Positions 1 to 8,600 of a stretch of DNA of 64,000 nt are shown here, piece after piece; the first letter of the stretch is position 1, and every line of letters begins with the position of its first letter. The translations under genes were made by a program, and so were the position numbers. The stretch is from Variovorax sp. OV700 (GTDB taxonomy: Bacteria > Pseudomonadota > Gammaproteobacteria > Burkholderiales > Burkholderiaceae_C), in contig NZ_FNDR01000012.1 of assembly GCF_900099805.1 (NCBI RefSeq), positions 1 through 64,000 of the forward strand, read 5' to 3'. Under the pieces are notes generated by a model, which saw only the letters and a list, made by a program, of their open reading frames with translations, was not told where the DNA came from and made no database searches.

Positions 1-203
1 AGCCACTGCAGCACCTTGAGCGGTGCGCTGGGGTTGGCCCAGGGTTCGGCATGGCTGACGGAGATCTGCCCGCCATTGGCAAAGCTGGTTTCGGCGGCAG
101 GCGTGGCTTGCCGGTCGATGACGGTCACTTCGTGGCCGAGTTGCTGGAGGTAGTAAGCCGAGGTCACGCCGAGCAAGCCGGCGCCAAGAACGATCACACG
201 CAT
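1..203 (-). CDS. dadA: D-amino acid dehydrogenase / glycine-type FAD oxidoreductase, N-terminal part (cut by window edge)
   Basis: The reading frame starts at an ATG whose complement is at 201-203 and runs off the left edge, so only the first 67 residues are visible. They open with a Rossmann FAD-binding motif (VIVLGAGLLGVTSAYYL, about residues 3-19), followed by an acidic residue at the end of the second strand (VTVID) and the segment ETSFANGGQISVSHAEPWA, which is typical of DadA small subunits. DadA-family enzymes oxidatively deaminate D-amino acids (and related amines) at the inner membrane. The leader is a tandem glycine riboswitch, so glycine or a related amino acid probably controls the gene. 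The exact substrate cannot be told from this fragment; a glycine-oxidase-like role is possible. Confidence 0.85.
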   Translation of the reverse strand, partial: MRVIVLGAGLLGVTSAYYLQQLGHEVTVIDRQATPAAETSFANGGQISVSHAEPWANPSAPLKVLQW

Positions 204-290
204 TTCAAGTACCTTTTGGAAGTTGGCGCTTGAACGGCGGGCTTGGTGCGCTACTGATTCAATAGCAAGCAACCGGACGACCGCCGTCCA

Positions 291-531
291 AGTTGCCGCT
301 CCCCCTGTCCTTGGTACCTGAGAGATTCACCCGCTGCGCCCGCAACGGGTTTGCTCCTTCGGTGCATCACGCGAGGGTGATGGCTCTCCAGACGGCGTAT
401 CAGTTGGTGCAGTACAGGCCCCTTGCCGAAACTCTTTGAAAGAAGAACTTCAAGAATCCGTGGGGCCGACCTGAGCGTTTATGGGAGTTTGCGCCTTCGG
501 TGAGGTAGCAAAAAGCGCTACCTGCTCTCCT
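291..531 (-). promoter_or_regulatory. Tandem glycine riboswitch upstream of dadA
   Basis: Read on the minus strand, two copies of the glycine aptamer signature are visible. The first (about 531 down to 403) has GGAGAG, a short stem-loop, CACCGAAGGCGCAA and a degenerate AAACGCTCAGGT, with a GGCCCC/GGGGCC stem. The second (about 393 down to 291) has TGGAGAG, CACCGAAGGAGCAA, AATCTCTCAGGTACCAAGG and ACAGGGGGA, close to the family consensus. The two lie about ten bases apart, as in classic tandem glycine riboswitches, and end roughly 90 bases before the dadA start. Between them and the start a GGACG/CGTCC stem could form part of the expression platform. Family identification is from memory of the Rfam glycine motif; whether binding turns the gene on or off is not visible. 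Confidence 0.9.
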
Positions 532-656
532 GCAGTGGCGCTATTGTAGGCGCACGCGCCGAGCTGCCCGCCCCTCGATTTAGGCAATTCGGTCCAATGG
601 GATAATCACCGGGCAGATTCGCCTGAGGGCGATTGTTCGACAACTTCGGGGGACTC

Positions 657-1739
657 ATGATTCTGGTAACCGGCGGCGCAGGCTTCATTGGCGCCAATTT
701 CGTACTCGACTGGATCGCGCAGAGCGACGAGCCGGTCGTGAATCTCGACAAACTCACCTACGCCGGCAACCTCGAGACGCTCGCGTCGCTCAAAAGCGAT
801 CCACGGCATATCTTCGTGCAGGGCGACATCGGCGACAGCGCCCTGGTCGACCGCTTGCTGGCTGAGCACAAACCGCGCGCTATCGTGAACTTTGCCGCGG
901 AATCGCATGTAGACCGTTCCATCCACGGCCCCGAAGATTTCGTGCAGACCAACGTGCTTGGCACCTTCCGCCTGCTCGAGTCCGTGCGTGGCTACTGGAG
1001 CGCGCTGCCGGCCGACCAGAAGGCCGCGTTCCGCTTCCTGCATGTGTCGACCGACGAGGTCTACGGTTCGCTTTCCAAGACTGACCCTGCCTTCACCGAA
1101 GAGAACAAGTACGAGCCCAACAGCCCCTACTCGGCCAGCAAGGCCGCCAGCGACCACCTCGTGCGCGCCTGGCACCACACCTACGGCCTGCCGGTGGTCA
1201 CCACCAACTGTTCGAACAACTACGGGCCGTTTCATTTTCCCGAGAAGCTCATCCCGTTGATGATCGTCAACGCCTTGGCCGGCAAGCCGCTGCCCGTGTA
1301 CGGCGACGGCATGCAGGTGCGCGACTGGCTCTACGTGAAGGACCACTGCAGCGCCATCCGCCGCGTGCTCGAAGCCGGCAAGCTTGGCGAGACCTACAAC
1401 GTCGGCGGCTGGAACGAGAAGCCCAACATCGAGATCGTCAACACCGTGTGTGCGCTGCTTGACGAACTGAGCCCCAAGGCCGACGGCAAGCCGTACAAGG
1501 AGCAGATCAGCTACGTCACCGATCGGCCAGGCCACGACCGCCGCTACGCCATCGACGCGCGCAAGCTCGAACGCGAACTCGGCTGGAAGCCCGCCGAAAC
1601 CTTCGACAGCGGCATCCGCAAGACCGTCGAGTGGTACCTTGCCCACGCCGAATGGGTGCGCAACGTTCAAAGCGGTGCCTACCGCGAATGGGTCGAGAAG
1701 CAATACGACGCCGCGCCCGCGGCCAAGGCCGCGGCATGA
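657..1739 (+). CDS. rmlB: dTDP-glucose 4,6-dehydratase
   Basis: This cytosolic enzyme converts dTDP-D-glucose to dTDP-4-keto-6-deoxyglucose, the second step of dTDP-L-rhamnose synthesis. The 360-residue protein has the family length. It shows the NAD-binding GGAGFIG motif at residues 6-12, the TDE catalytic triplet at 132-134, and Tyr158/Lys162 of the extended-SDR YxxxK motif. An in-frame ATG 24 bases upstream exists, but the ATG at 657 follows a GGGGGA ribosome site and gives the canonical MILVTGG start. The stop overlaps the rmlD start (ATGA), so it begins an rmlBDAC operon. The promoter must lie in the region shared with the divergent glycine riboswitch leader. Confidence 0.97.
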   Translation: MILVTGGAGFIGANFVLDWIAQSDEPVVNLDKLTYAGNLETLASLKSDPRHIFVQGDIGDSALVDRLLAEHKPRAIVNFAAESHVDRSIHGPEDFVQTNVLGTFRLLESVRGYWSALPADQKAAFRFLHVSTDEVYGSLSKTDPAFTEENKYEPNSPYSASKAASDHLVRAWHHTYGLPVVTTNCSNNYGPFHFPEKLIPLMIVNALAGKPLPVYGDGMQVRDWLYVKDHCSAIRRVLEAGKLGETYNVGGWNEKPNIEIVNTVCALLDELSPKADGKPYKEQISYVTDRPGHDRRYAIDARKLERELGWKPAETFDSGIRKTVEWYLAHAEWVRNVQSGAYREWVEKQYDAAPAAKAAA

Positions 1740-2626
1740 AGTTGCTGCTGCTGGGCAAGGGCGGGCAGGTCGGCTGGGAGCTGCAGCGCAGCCTCGCGCC
1801 GCTGGGTGAACTGGTGGCGCTCGATTTCGACAGCACCGACCTGCATGCCGACTTCAGCCGCCCCGAGCAACTGGCCGAGACCGTGCTGAAGGTGCGACCC
1901 GACGTCATCGTCAATGCCGCGGCCCACACTGCGGTCGACAAGGCCGAGAGCGAGCCCGACTTTGCGCGCAAGCTCAACGCCACCTCGCCCGGCGTGGTAG
2001 CCCAGGCCGCCCAGCAGATCGGCGCGCTCATGGTGCACTACTCCACCGACTACGTGTTCGACGGCAGCGGCAGCAAGCCCTGGAAAGAAGACGACGCCAC
2101 CGGCCCCCTCAGCGTGTACGGTCGCACCAAGCTCGAAGGCGAGCAACTGGTGGCCGAACGCTGCGCCAAACACCTGATCTTTCGCACCAGCTGGGTGTAT
2201 GCCGCGCGCGGCGGCAACTTTGCCAAGACCATGCTGCGCATCGCCAAGGAGCGGGATCGCCTGACCGTCATTGACGACCAGTTCGGCGCGCCCACCGGGG
2301 CCGAACTGCTGGCCGATGTCACTGCACACGCCATCCGCGCCACATTGCAAGACCCAGCCAAGGCGGGGCTTTATCACGCAGTGGCCGGCGGCGAGACCAC
2401 GTGGTGCGGCTATGCGCGCTTCGTGCTCGAGCAAGCCCGGCAGGCCGGCGCCGAACTCAAGGCTGGCCCCGCGGAAGTCGATGCCGTGCCCACCAGCGCC
2501 TTTCCCACTCCCGCCACCCGCCCCGCCAATTCGCGCCTCGACACTAGCAAGCTGCAATCCACCTTCGGCTTGGTGCTGCCTTCTTGGCAGCAGGGCGTGG
2601 CCCGCATGCTGCGCGAAACCCTTTAA
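1736..2626 (+). CDS. rmlD: dTDP-4-dehydrorhamnose reductase
   Basis: This enzyme carries out the last step of dTDP-L-rhamnose formation, the NAD(P)H-dependent reduction of dTDP-4-keto-L-rhamnose. The 296-residue protein begins MKLLLLGKGGQVGWEL, with the RmlD-type GxxGQVG nucleotide motif at residues 7-13, STDYVFDG near 103-110 and the YxxxK pair Tyr128/Lys132. The ATG at 1736 overlaps the rmlB stop in an ATGA arrangement, which implies translational coupling; longer in-frame starts would run far into rmlB and are unlikely. rmlA follows after 48 bases. Confidence 0.96.
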   Translation: MKLLLLGKGGQVGWELQRSLAPLGELVALDFDSTDLHADFSRPEQLAETVLKVRPDVIVNAAAHTAVDKAESEPDFARKLNATSPGVVAQAAQQIGALMVHYSTDYVFDGSGSKPWKEDDATGPLSVYGRTKLEGEQLVAERCAKHLIFRTSWVYAARGGNFAKTMLRIAKERDRLTVIDDQFGAPTGAELLADVTAHAIRATLQDPAKAGLYHAVAGGETTWCGYARFVLEQARQAGAELKAGPAEVDAVPTSAFPTPATRPANSRLDTSKLQSTFGLVLPSWQQGVARMLRETL

Positions 2627-2674
2627 ACACGCCGAGCGCGGCAAAGCAAAGAAAGCAAGGAGAGAAATAAAACA

Positions 2675-3577
2675 ATGACCACCAAGACCACGACGAAACG
2701 CAAAGGCATCATCCTCGCTGGCGGCTCGGGCACGCGCCTGCACCCCGCAACGCTCGCGCTCAGCAAACAGCTGCTGCCGGTGTATGACAAGCCGATGATC
2801 TACTACCCGCTCAGCACGCTGATGCTCGGCGGCATGCGCGACATCCTGATCATCAGCACGCCGCAGGACACGCCGCGCTTCCAGCAACTGCTGGGCGATG
2901 GCAGCCAGTGGGGCATCAACCTGCAGTACGCGGTGCAACCGAGCCCCGATGGCTTGGCGCAGGCCTTCATCATCGGCGACAAATTCGTAGGAAATTCGCC
3001 GAGCGCGCTGGTGCTGGGCGACAACATCTTCTACGGCCACGACTTTGCGCATCTGCTTGCCGATGCCGATTCGAAGTCTTCGGGTGCCACGGTGTTTGCC
3101 TACCACGTGCACGATCCTGAGCGCTACGGCGTGGTGGCCTTCGATGCCGAGGGCAAGGCCAGCAGCATCGAGGAAAAGCCGACCCAGCCCAAAAGCAGCT
3201 ATGCGGTCACTGGCCTCTACTTTTACGACAACCAGGTGGTCGACATTGCTAAGGCCGTGAAGCCCAGCGCGCGCGGCGAGTTGGAGATCACTGCCGTCAA
3301 CCAGGCTTACCTGGATCTCAAGCAGCTGAACGTGCAGATCATGCAGCGCGGCTATGCCTGGCTCGATACCGGCACGCACGAGAGCCTGCTGGAAGCGGGG
3401 CAGTTCATCGCAACGCTGGAGCATCGGCAGGGCCTGAAGATCGCCTGTCCGGAAGAGATCGCGTGGCGCCATGGCTTCATCGACCGGGAACAGTTGGCAA
3501 GGCTTGCTGCGCCGCTGCAAAAGAACGGCTACGGCAAGTACCTGAATCATCTGCTGGCCGAGGAGGTGCGCTCGTGA
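2675..3577 (+). CDS. rmlA: glucose-1-phosphate thymidylyltransferase
   Basis: It makes dTDP-glucose from dTTP and glucose-1-phosphate, the committed first step of the L-rhamnose branch. The 300-residue protein has the nucleotidyltransferase signature GGSGTRL at residues 16-22 and SKQLLPVYDKPMIYYPLS from residue 30. A good ribosome site (AAGGAGAG, about 2658) precedes the ATG. The stop TGA overlaps the GTG start of rmlC. Length and motif order match the RmlA family, and the enzyme is normally feedback-inhibited by dTDP-L-rhamnose. Confidence 0.97.
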   Translation: MTTKTTTKRKGIILAGGSGTRLHPATLALSKQLLPVYDKPMIYYPLSTLMLGGMRDILIISTPQDTPRFQQLLGDGSQWGINLQYAVQPSPDGLAQAFIIGDKFVGNSPSALVLGDNIFYGHDFAHLLADADSKSSGATVFAYHVHDPERYGVVAFDAEGKASSIEEKPTQPKSSYAVTGLYFYDNQVVDIAKAVKPSARGELEITAVNQAYLDLKQLNVQIMQRGYAWLDTGTHESLLEAGQFIATLEHRQGLKIACPEEIAWRHGFIDREQLARLAAPLQKNGYGKYLNHLLAEEVRS

Positions 3578-4125
3578 AGGCAACACCCACCGCAATCCCC
3601 GAGGTTCTGATCATCGAACCGAAGGTCTTCGGCGATGCGCGTGGATTTTTCTACGAGAGCTTCAACGGTAAGGCGTTCGACGAAGCTGTTGGGCGGCACG
3701 TCGAGTTTGTCCAGGACAACCATTCGCGCTCGGCCAAGGGCGTGCTGCGGGGGTTGCATTATCAGATTCAGCAGCCACAGGGCAAGCTCGTGCGCGTGGT
3801 GCGCGGCGCGGTGTTCGACGTGGCCGTGGACATCCGCAAGTCATCGCCGAGCTTTGGTAAATGGGTAGGTGTGGAGCTCAGCGAGGACAACCACAGGCAG
3901 CTGTGGGTTCCTGAGGGCTTTGCGCACGGCTTCCTTGTTCTGAGCGAGACGGCGGAGTTCCTGTACAAAACGACGGACTACTACGCGCCGGCGCATGAGC
4001 GCGGTATCCGCTGGAACGACTCCACGCTGGCGATTGATTGGCCGGATTGCGGTATCCAGCCCCAACTGTCGGTCAAGGACGCCGTGGCTCCGTACCTGGA
4101 CTCGGCCGAGGTATTCGATGCCTGA
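3574..4125 (+). CDS. rmlC: dTDP-4-dehydrorhamnose 3,5-epimerase
   Basis: It epimerises C3 and C5 of dTDP-4-keto-6-deoxyglucose to give the L-configured precursor used by RmlD. The 183-residue cupin-fold protein shows GVLRGLHYQ with the catalytic-type histidine, the KLVRVVRGAVFDVAVD strand, and the NHRQLWVPEGFAHGF segment conserved in RmlC. The GTG at 3574 is preferred: it has AGGAGG just upstream, overlaps the rmlA stop, and gives the standard N-terminus; the upstream ATG would overlap rmlA by over 100 bases. The stop overlaps the next gene. Confidence 0.96.
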   Translation: MKATPTAIPEVLIIEPKVFGDARGFFYESFNGKAFDEAVGRHVEFVQDNHSRSAKGVLRGLHYQIQQPQGKLVRVVRGAVFDVAVDIRKSSPSFGKWVGVELSEDNHRQLWVPEGFAHGFLVLSETAEFLYKTTDYYAPAHERGIRWNDSTLAIDWPDCGIQPQLSVKDAVAPYLDSAEVFDA

Positions 4126-5281
4126 GGGGCGTGCACGCATCTCGGGAAACATCGACGAAATGAATCAAGGGCCGGCCACGCAGACGCTTGCTGATTTGTA
4201 TGCCTCGCATCGAGGAAAGGTCTCGGACAAGTGGACGATCTACCTCAAGGTCTACGAAGAACTCTTTCGCCCCTATCGTGCCAGCAAGTTGCGCCTGCTG
4301 GAGATCGGTATCCAGAATGGCGGATCGTTGGAGATCTGGAGCCGGTACTTCGAAAGTGCTGCCGTATTGGTCGGATGCGACATTAATGTCGCATGCACGC
4401 AGTTGAGGTATGACGACCCTCGCGTTCACGTGGTCGTCGGAGACGCAAACACCGACCACGCCGAGCGCGCGATCGCGGTTTATGCGGAGCGGTTCGACCT
4501 CATCATCGACGATGGGTCTCATCGCTCGAGTGACATCATCCGGAGCTTCGTTCGCTACTTCCCCAGGCTCGAGCAGGGCGGCATCTTCGTCGTAGAGGAT
4601 CTGCATTGCTCCTACTGGCAGGAATTCGAGGGTGGGCTGGTGGATCCATGGTCATCGGTGTCCTTCCTCAAGAGGCTGGCGGATGTCATCAACCATGAGC
4701 ACTGGGGCAAGCCTTACCGCCGCGCGGAAGTCCTGCGTTCGTTCGAAAGTCGCTACGGCGCAGCATTGGATGAGGAGAGCCTGGCGCAAATCCATTCAAT
4801 CGAGTTCTACAACTCCGTCTGTGTGATTCGCAAGCGTGCGCGAGAAGACAACGAATTGGGTCCACGCGTCGTGGTGGGAACGGATGCGATTACCGCTGCT
4901 CAGTTGATGGCGCAGCACGGCGCATTGGCTGTCGCGGACGCTCAAAATGCAAATGCTTGGTCTGTTCTGCCTCCGTTGCCCGAGGATGAATTGCTCGAGT
5001 TGAGGTCCCGGCAAAAAGATTGGCTGCAGACAGAAGCCGAATTGCGCGTCGAACTGGAGCAACTTGATGCCAGGGTGGGCACGAAGGATCAGCAGTTGAA
5101 TCACTGTCAGCAAGAATTGCAGCTGACCCAGCAACAGTTGAGGACTACGCAAACACTGGTTGAAGAATGCAATGGGCAGTTGGTTGCCCTAAAGGATGAA
5201 GTTCGAGCGATTCGTGCATCGGCTTCATGGCGTGTGACTTTGCCAATGCGAAAGTTGGCCGATTTCTTGCGTCGTGGATAA
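4118..5281 (+). CDS. SAM-dependent methyltransferase with C-terminal coiled coil, polysaccharide-associated
   Basis: The 387-residue protein has a class I methyltransferase domain of the cephalosporin-hydroxylase/rhamnosyl O-methyltransferase type. The SAM-binding loop LLEIGIQNGGS is near residues 60-70 and IIDDGSHRSSD follows about 75 residues later. Residues about 290-365 are rich in Gln, Leu and Glu and look like a coiled coil. The end, SASWRVTLPMRKLADFLRR, is a tail often seen on O-antigen glycosyltransferases. It follows rmlC with an 8-base overlap. An alternative start is the ATG at 4160. A role in O-methylation of a sugar in the polymer, possibly rhamnose, is inferred from position only. 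Confidence 0.8.
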   Translation: MPEGRARISGNIDEMNQGPATQTLADLYASHRGKVSDKWTIYLKVYEELFRPYRASKLRLLEIGIQNGGSLEIWSRYFESAAVLVGCDINVACTQLRYDDPRVHVVVGDANTDHAERAIAVYAERFDLIIDDGSHRSSDIIRSFVRYFPRLEQGGIFVVEDLHCSYWQEFEGGLVDPWSSVSFLKRLADVINHEHWGKPYRRAEVLRSFESRYGAALDEESLAQIHSIEFYNSVCVIRKRAREDNELGPRVVVGTDAITAAQLMAQHGALAVADAQNANAWSVLPPLPEDELLELRSRQKDWLQTEAELRVELEQLDARVGTKDQQLNHCQQELQLTQQQLRTTQTLVEECNGQLVALKDEVRAIRASASWRVTLPMRKLADFLRRG

Positions 5282-5633
5282 ATAACTGCCTAGATTTTGG
5301 ATCGCCGATCGGCTTGATGTAGTTGTTTGACCGCTGGGCCAGCAATTCACTATGTACATCGGGGCGAACCTGGATGGTGGACATTAACTACATACATTCG
5401 AACCTGCCAAAGCAGGTTGCGCTTGGCTATCACCGAAGCATGTACGCGCGCATGACTACAGACCAGACGATGACGCGCTCGTGGTGAGCACGGCGTTTCG
5501 CGGCGCAAGGACTTGCTCAACCGCATGTCCATCATTCAGGGCTGTCTATCTCCACTGCGAAATTGAATCTTGATACTCCGTTCGCCTCTCAAAAAAGCCT
5601 TGGCTGCGCAATTTTTGCCTTTCCATAAATATC
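5282..5633 (+). other. Intergenic stretch of 352 bases with no intact gene
   Basis: No convincing gene is present. Short open stretches are broken by stops in all frames. One plus-frame piece around 5374-5480 reads SNLPKQVALGYHRSMYARM and then stops, which could be a relic of a coding sequence, but I cannot assign a family. Base composition falls towards AT in the last 60 bases, matching the gene that follows. Any promoter for the next gene must lie here. Confidence 0.5.
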
Positions 5634-8600
5634 ATGAGCAAAATCCTTTTATATGTTCATTACAACAAGAACTCAGATTTGCATGCTCATGTTCTTTATC
5701 AGTTAAAGAGTATAAGAAGCATATTTGGGCGCATTGTTTTTATCTCGAACAGCCCTCTTTCTTCGTCGGACAAAGACGCGATTTCACCTTGCGTGGATGA
5801 GATTTTCGAACGGGCAAATGCGGGTTTTGATTTCTACGCGTGGAAAGAGGCAATCGATCGTGAGGGACACGAAAATATCTCGGTCTACGACAGCGTAACC
5901 TTGATGAACGACAGTTGTTTTGGGCCGCTATTTGATCTTGCAGAAGTTTACGGCAGGATGGATCGCGATCCATGCAATTTCTGGGGAATGATCAATCACC
6001 GGCAGGAAGACGAAGTCATTCCTGAATTGGGGACCAATATTTTGGAGCATGTGCAAAGCTTCTTCTTGGTCTTCAAGTCCGCTGTCACTCAGTCATCTTC
6101 ATGGCGCTCGTTCTGGGAAGGGATGGCTTGCGAAACCGACATATTTAAAGTCATCGCCAAGTATGAAATCCAGCTGACACAAATTCTTCGCGACGCAGGT
6201 TTCAAATACAAGGTCTTGCTGGACACGCTCGATCTCGAGCTTTCTCGTGAAGAGCTTTCGTATGTCCCGGCGGATCTTTGTCTCAATGTTCGACTGCCAT
6301 TGCTGAAGATAAAAGCCCTGCTTCAGCATAAGAATCCCCGACACATCATCGGCGAAATCAACCGAGTGTCGGACTATCCGACCGGATTGATCGAGGATTA
6401 CATTTCCAGGGATTTTCAACCCGACAGGTCGATTTTGTATTGCGACAAGGTTCTGAATACATATTGCTCGACTTCGTTGCGCCACCCCGGTGCAGAGAGG
6501 GAGTCAGTTGCTATTCATGTCCATGTTTTCTATATCGATGTATGGAAAAAGTACGTTGACTACTTGAAGGCGCTGGACTTTTCGTATTCTCTATTCGTAA
6601 CGACCAACTCCGAGAGCAAGGCGGAAGAGATACGGGCCTTGTTGCCGACGCCGGCTGATGCTGGCTCTGAGGCGCGGGAAGTCATCGTCATTGAAAATCG
6701 CGGCCGGGATATATTGCCGTGGGTTTTCATTTCCGACAGATTGTCCAAGTACGATTTTGTTCTGCATGCCCATACAAAGAGAAGTCCCACAGCGGCAGAC
6801 TGGGTGGGAGCTTCTTGGCAGCAGGACATTTTCGACACCATGCTGGCGCAGGCAGGAAAAATCATAAATTCCCTCCGAGAGAATCCGAATCTAGGAATAG
6901 TAATTCCGGACATTCCGCGCTTTTGGAGATATGTAGCTCCGGTGCGTCGCGAAACAGAAGCTCCGTTCATAAGTATGATGAATGACCTGTGGAGCAGAAT
7001 GCGCTGCGAAAAGAAAGTGGATTTTGAGAATGCTTTGGCTTTCATCATGCCCTACGGCACGATGTTCTGGTATCGCCCGATCGCGCTCAAAAAAATAATC
7101 TCTATTGCGCTGAGTGCTGAAGAAGTGCCCGTCGAGCCGCTGCCCGAAAGATCTGTGCTCCATGCGCTGGAAAGACTCATGGTGTATATCGCTTGGGACG
7201 CAGGATTTGATTACAGAATTGTTCCGCTCAAGGAGCTCGCGTCAGGATTTGCCGACGGTATCGTCCGAAATCGGCAGCCAATACACCAATCTGTTGTTGC
7301 ATCGGCAGCGCAAAATTCTACGCCTGCGACCCAAAAGAGCAGCAGTGAAAGGCTAGAAATGATTTTAATCCAACGAGCAATTGCGAAACTCAGGATCCTG
7401 GCTCGTCCAAAAAAATTGGCAAAGATGCTTGCGCCATATGGTTTGGTCAGGCTCTACCAGAAAATTATGGAGCTTCGACGAGCGCGCGAGCAGCAAATTC
7501 GGCAAAGTGAGCCATCATCGCTGAAAGAGAAAGTGGCGAAGCATAATACGCCGACGCTTCCCTGCGTAAATGGCAGGGATTATTGGCTTCGCACGCATCG
7601 ACATTTACACCCAATGAACATAGTGCATGACCCAGGTGCGGAAAAGCGTCTGAATCTCGTCATTTCCAGCTTGGGACGGGCGCAGCTTTTTGGCGGTATT
7701 GCCACCTGCACAGGAATAGCCACTGTTCTTGCAAGGGCGCTCGGCTTGCCGTTGCGCATTGTCACGCGAGACGGTGGAGCCACTCAGGAACAGTACTTGG
7801 CAATTATGGCTGCAATAGGTATTGAGCCGTGGGGCGATGTTTTGTTCTACTCGGATAGTTCGAGAAACGATTTGGGTCGAAACTCTCTTCCCGTTTACTC
7901 CTCCGGCTCGGATATTTTTCTTGCATCGTCATGGTGGACCGCAACGGCATTGCGCCAGAACGTAAAAAATGAAAACGTTTACCATATCATCCAAGAAGAC
8001 GAATTGATGTTCTATCAGCGAGGTGACGATTATTTGGATTGCTGGAACGCGCTCAATACGCCCTCGTCCAAGTATATCGTTAACAGCCATTACCTGAGCG
8101 ACTGGTTCAAGGACATGTACCCGCAGATATATAAGAATAGCGTGGTTTTTGATCCGGTATTTTCAAGAAGCACCTCCAGGGAGTTTCCGCAGAAGAAGCC
8201 ATATAGCTTGTTCTTTTATGCCAGAATGACAAATCCGCGCAATCTTTTCTGGTTTGGTGCGCAAATTATCGATGGTTGCCTCGAAAATGAAATCCTTGAT
8301 CCGGATGAATGGAATATTTTCCTCGCCGGTGACGATTCCATCCCCCAGCTTGAGTTCTTTGGCGGAAAAAAGACAATCAATCTTGGGATACTGAGTTGGG
8401 AGGAGTACAAGAGCTTCTTGCAGGAGGTTGACTTGGGTTTGTGCCTGATTCATACGCCTCACCCAGGATATCCTGTCTACGACGTGGCCAGTGCTGGTGG
8501 TGTGGCCGTCACAAACACGCTCTATACTAAAAATTCATTTCCTTCCAGTGATAACATCATCGCGTGTGATCTTTCGAAAGAAGCTTTCATGGATGGCATG

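Noticed and set aside
606..1703. Long minus-strand open frame opposite rmlB
   Set aside because: It mirrors a perfect RmlB reading frame, has no family motif, and is a normal shadow of GC-rich coding sequence.
2050..3595. Very long minus-strand frame spanning rmlD and rmlA
   Set aside because: The plus-strand genes are unambiguous with correct motifs and overlaps; the opposite frame shows only compositional bias.
5282..5633. Possible insertion-sequence remnant
   Set aside because: No terminal inverted repeats, no transposase motif and no target duplication could be seen; left as unassigned sequence.
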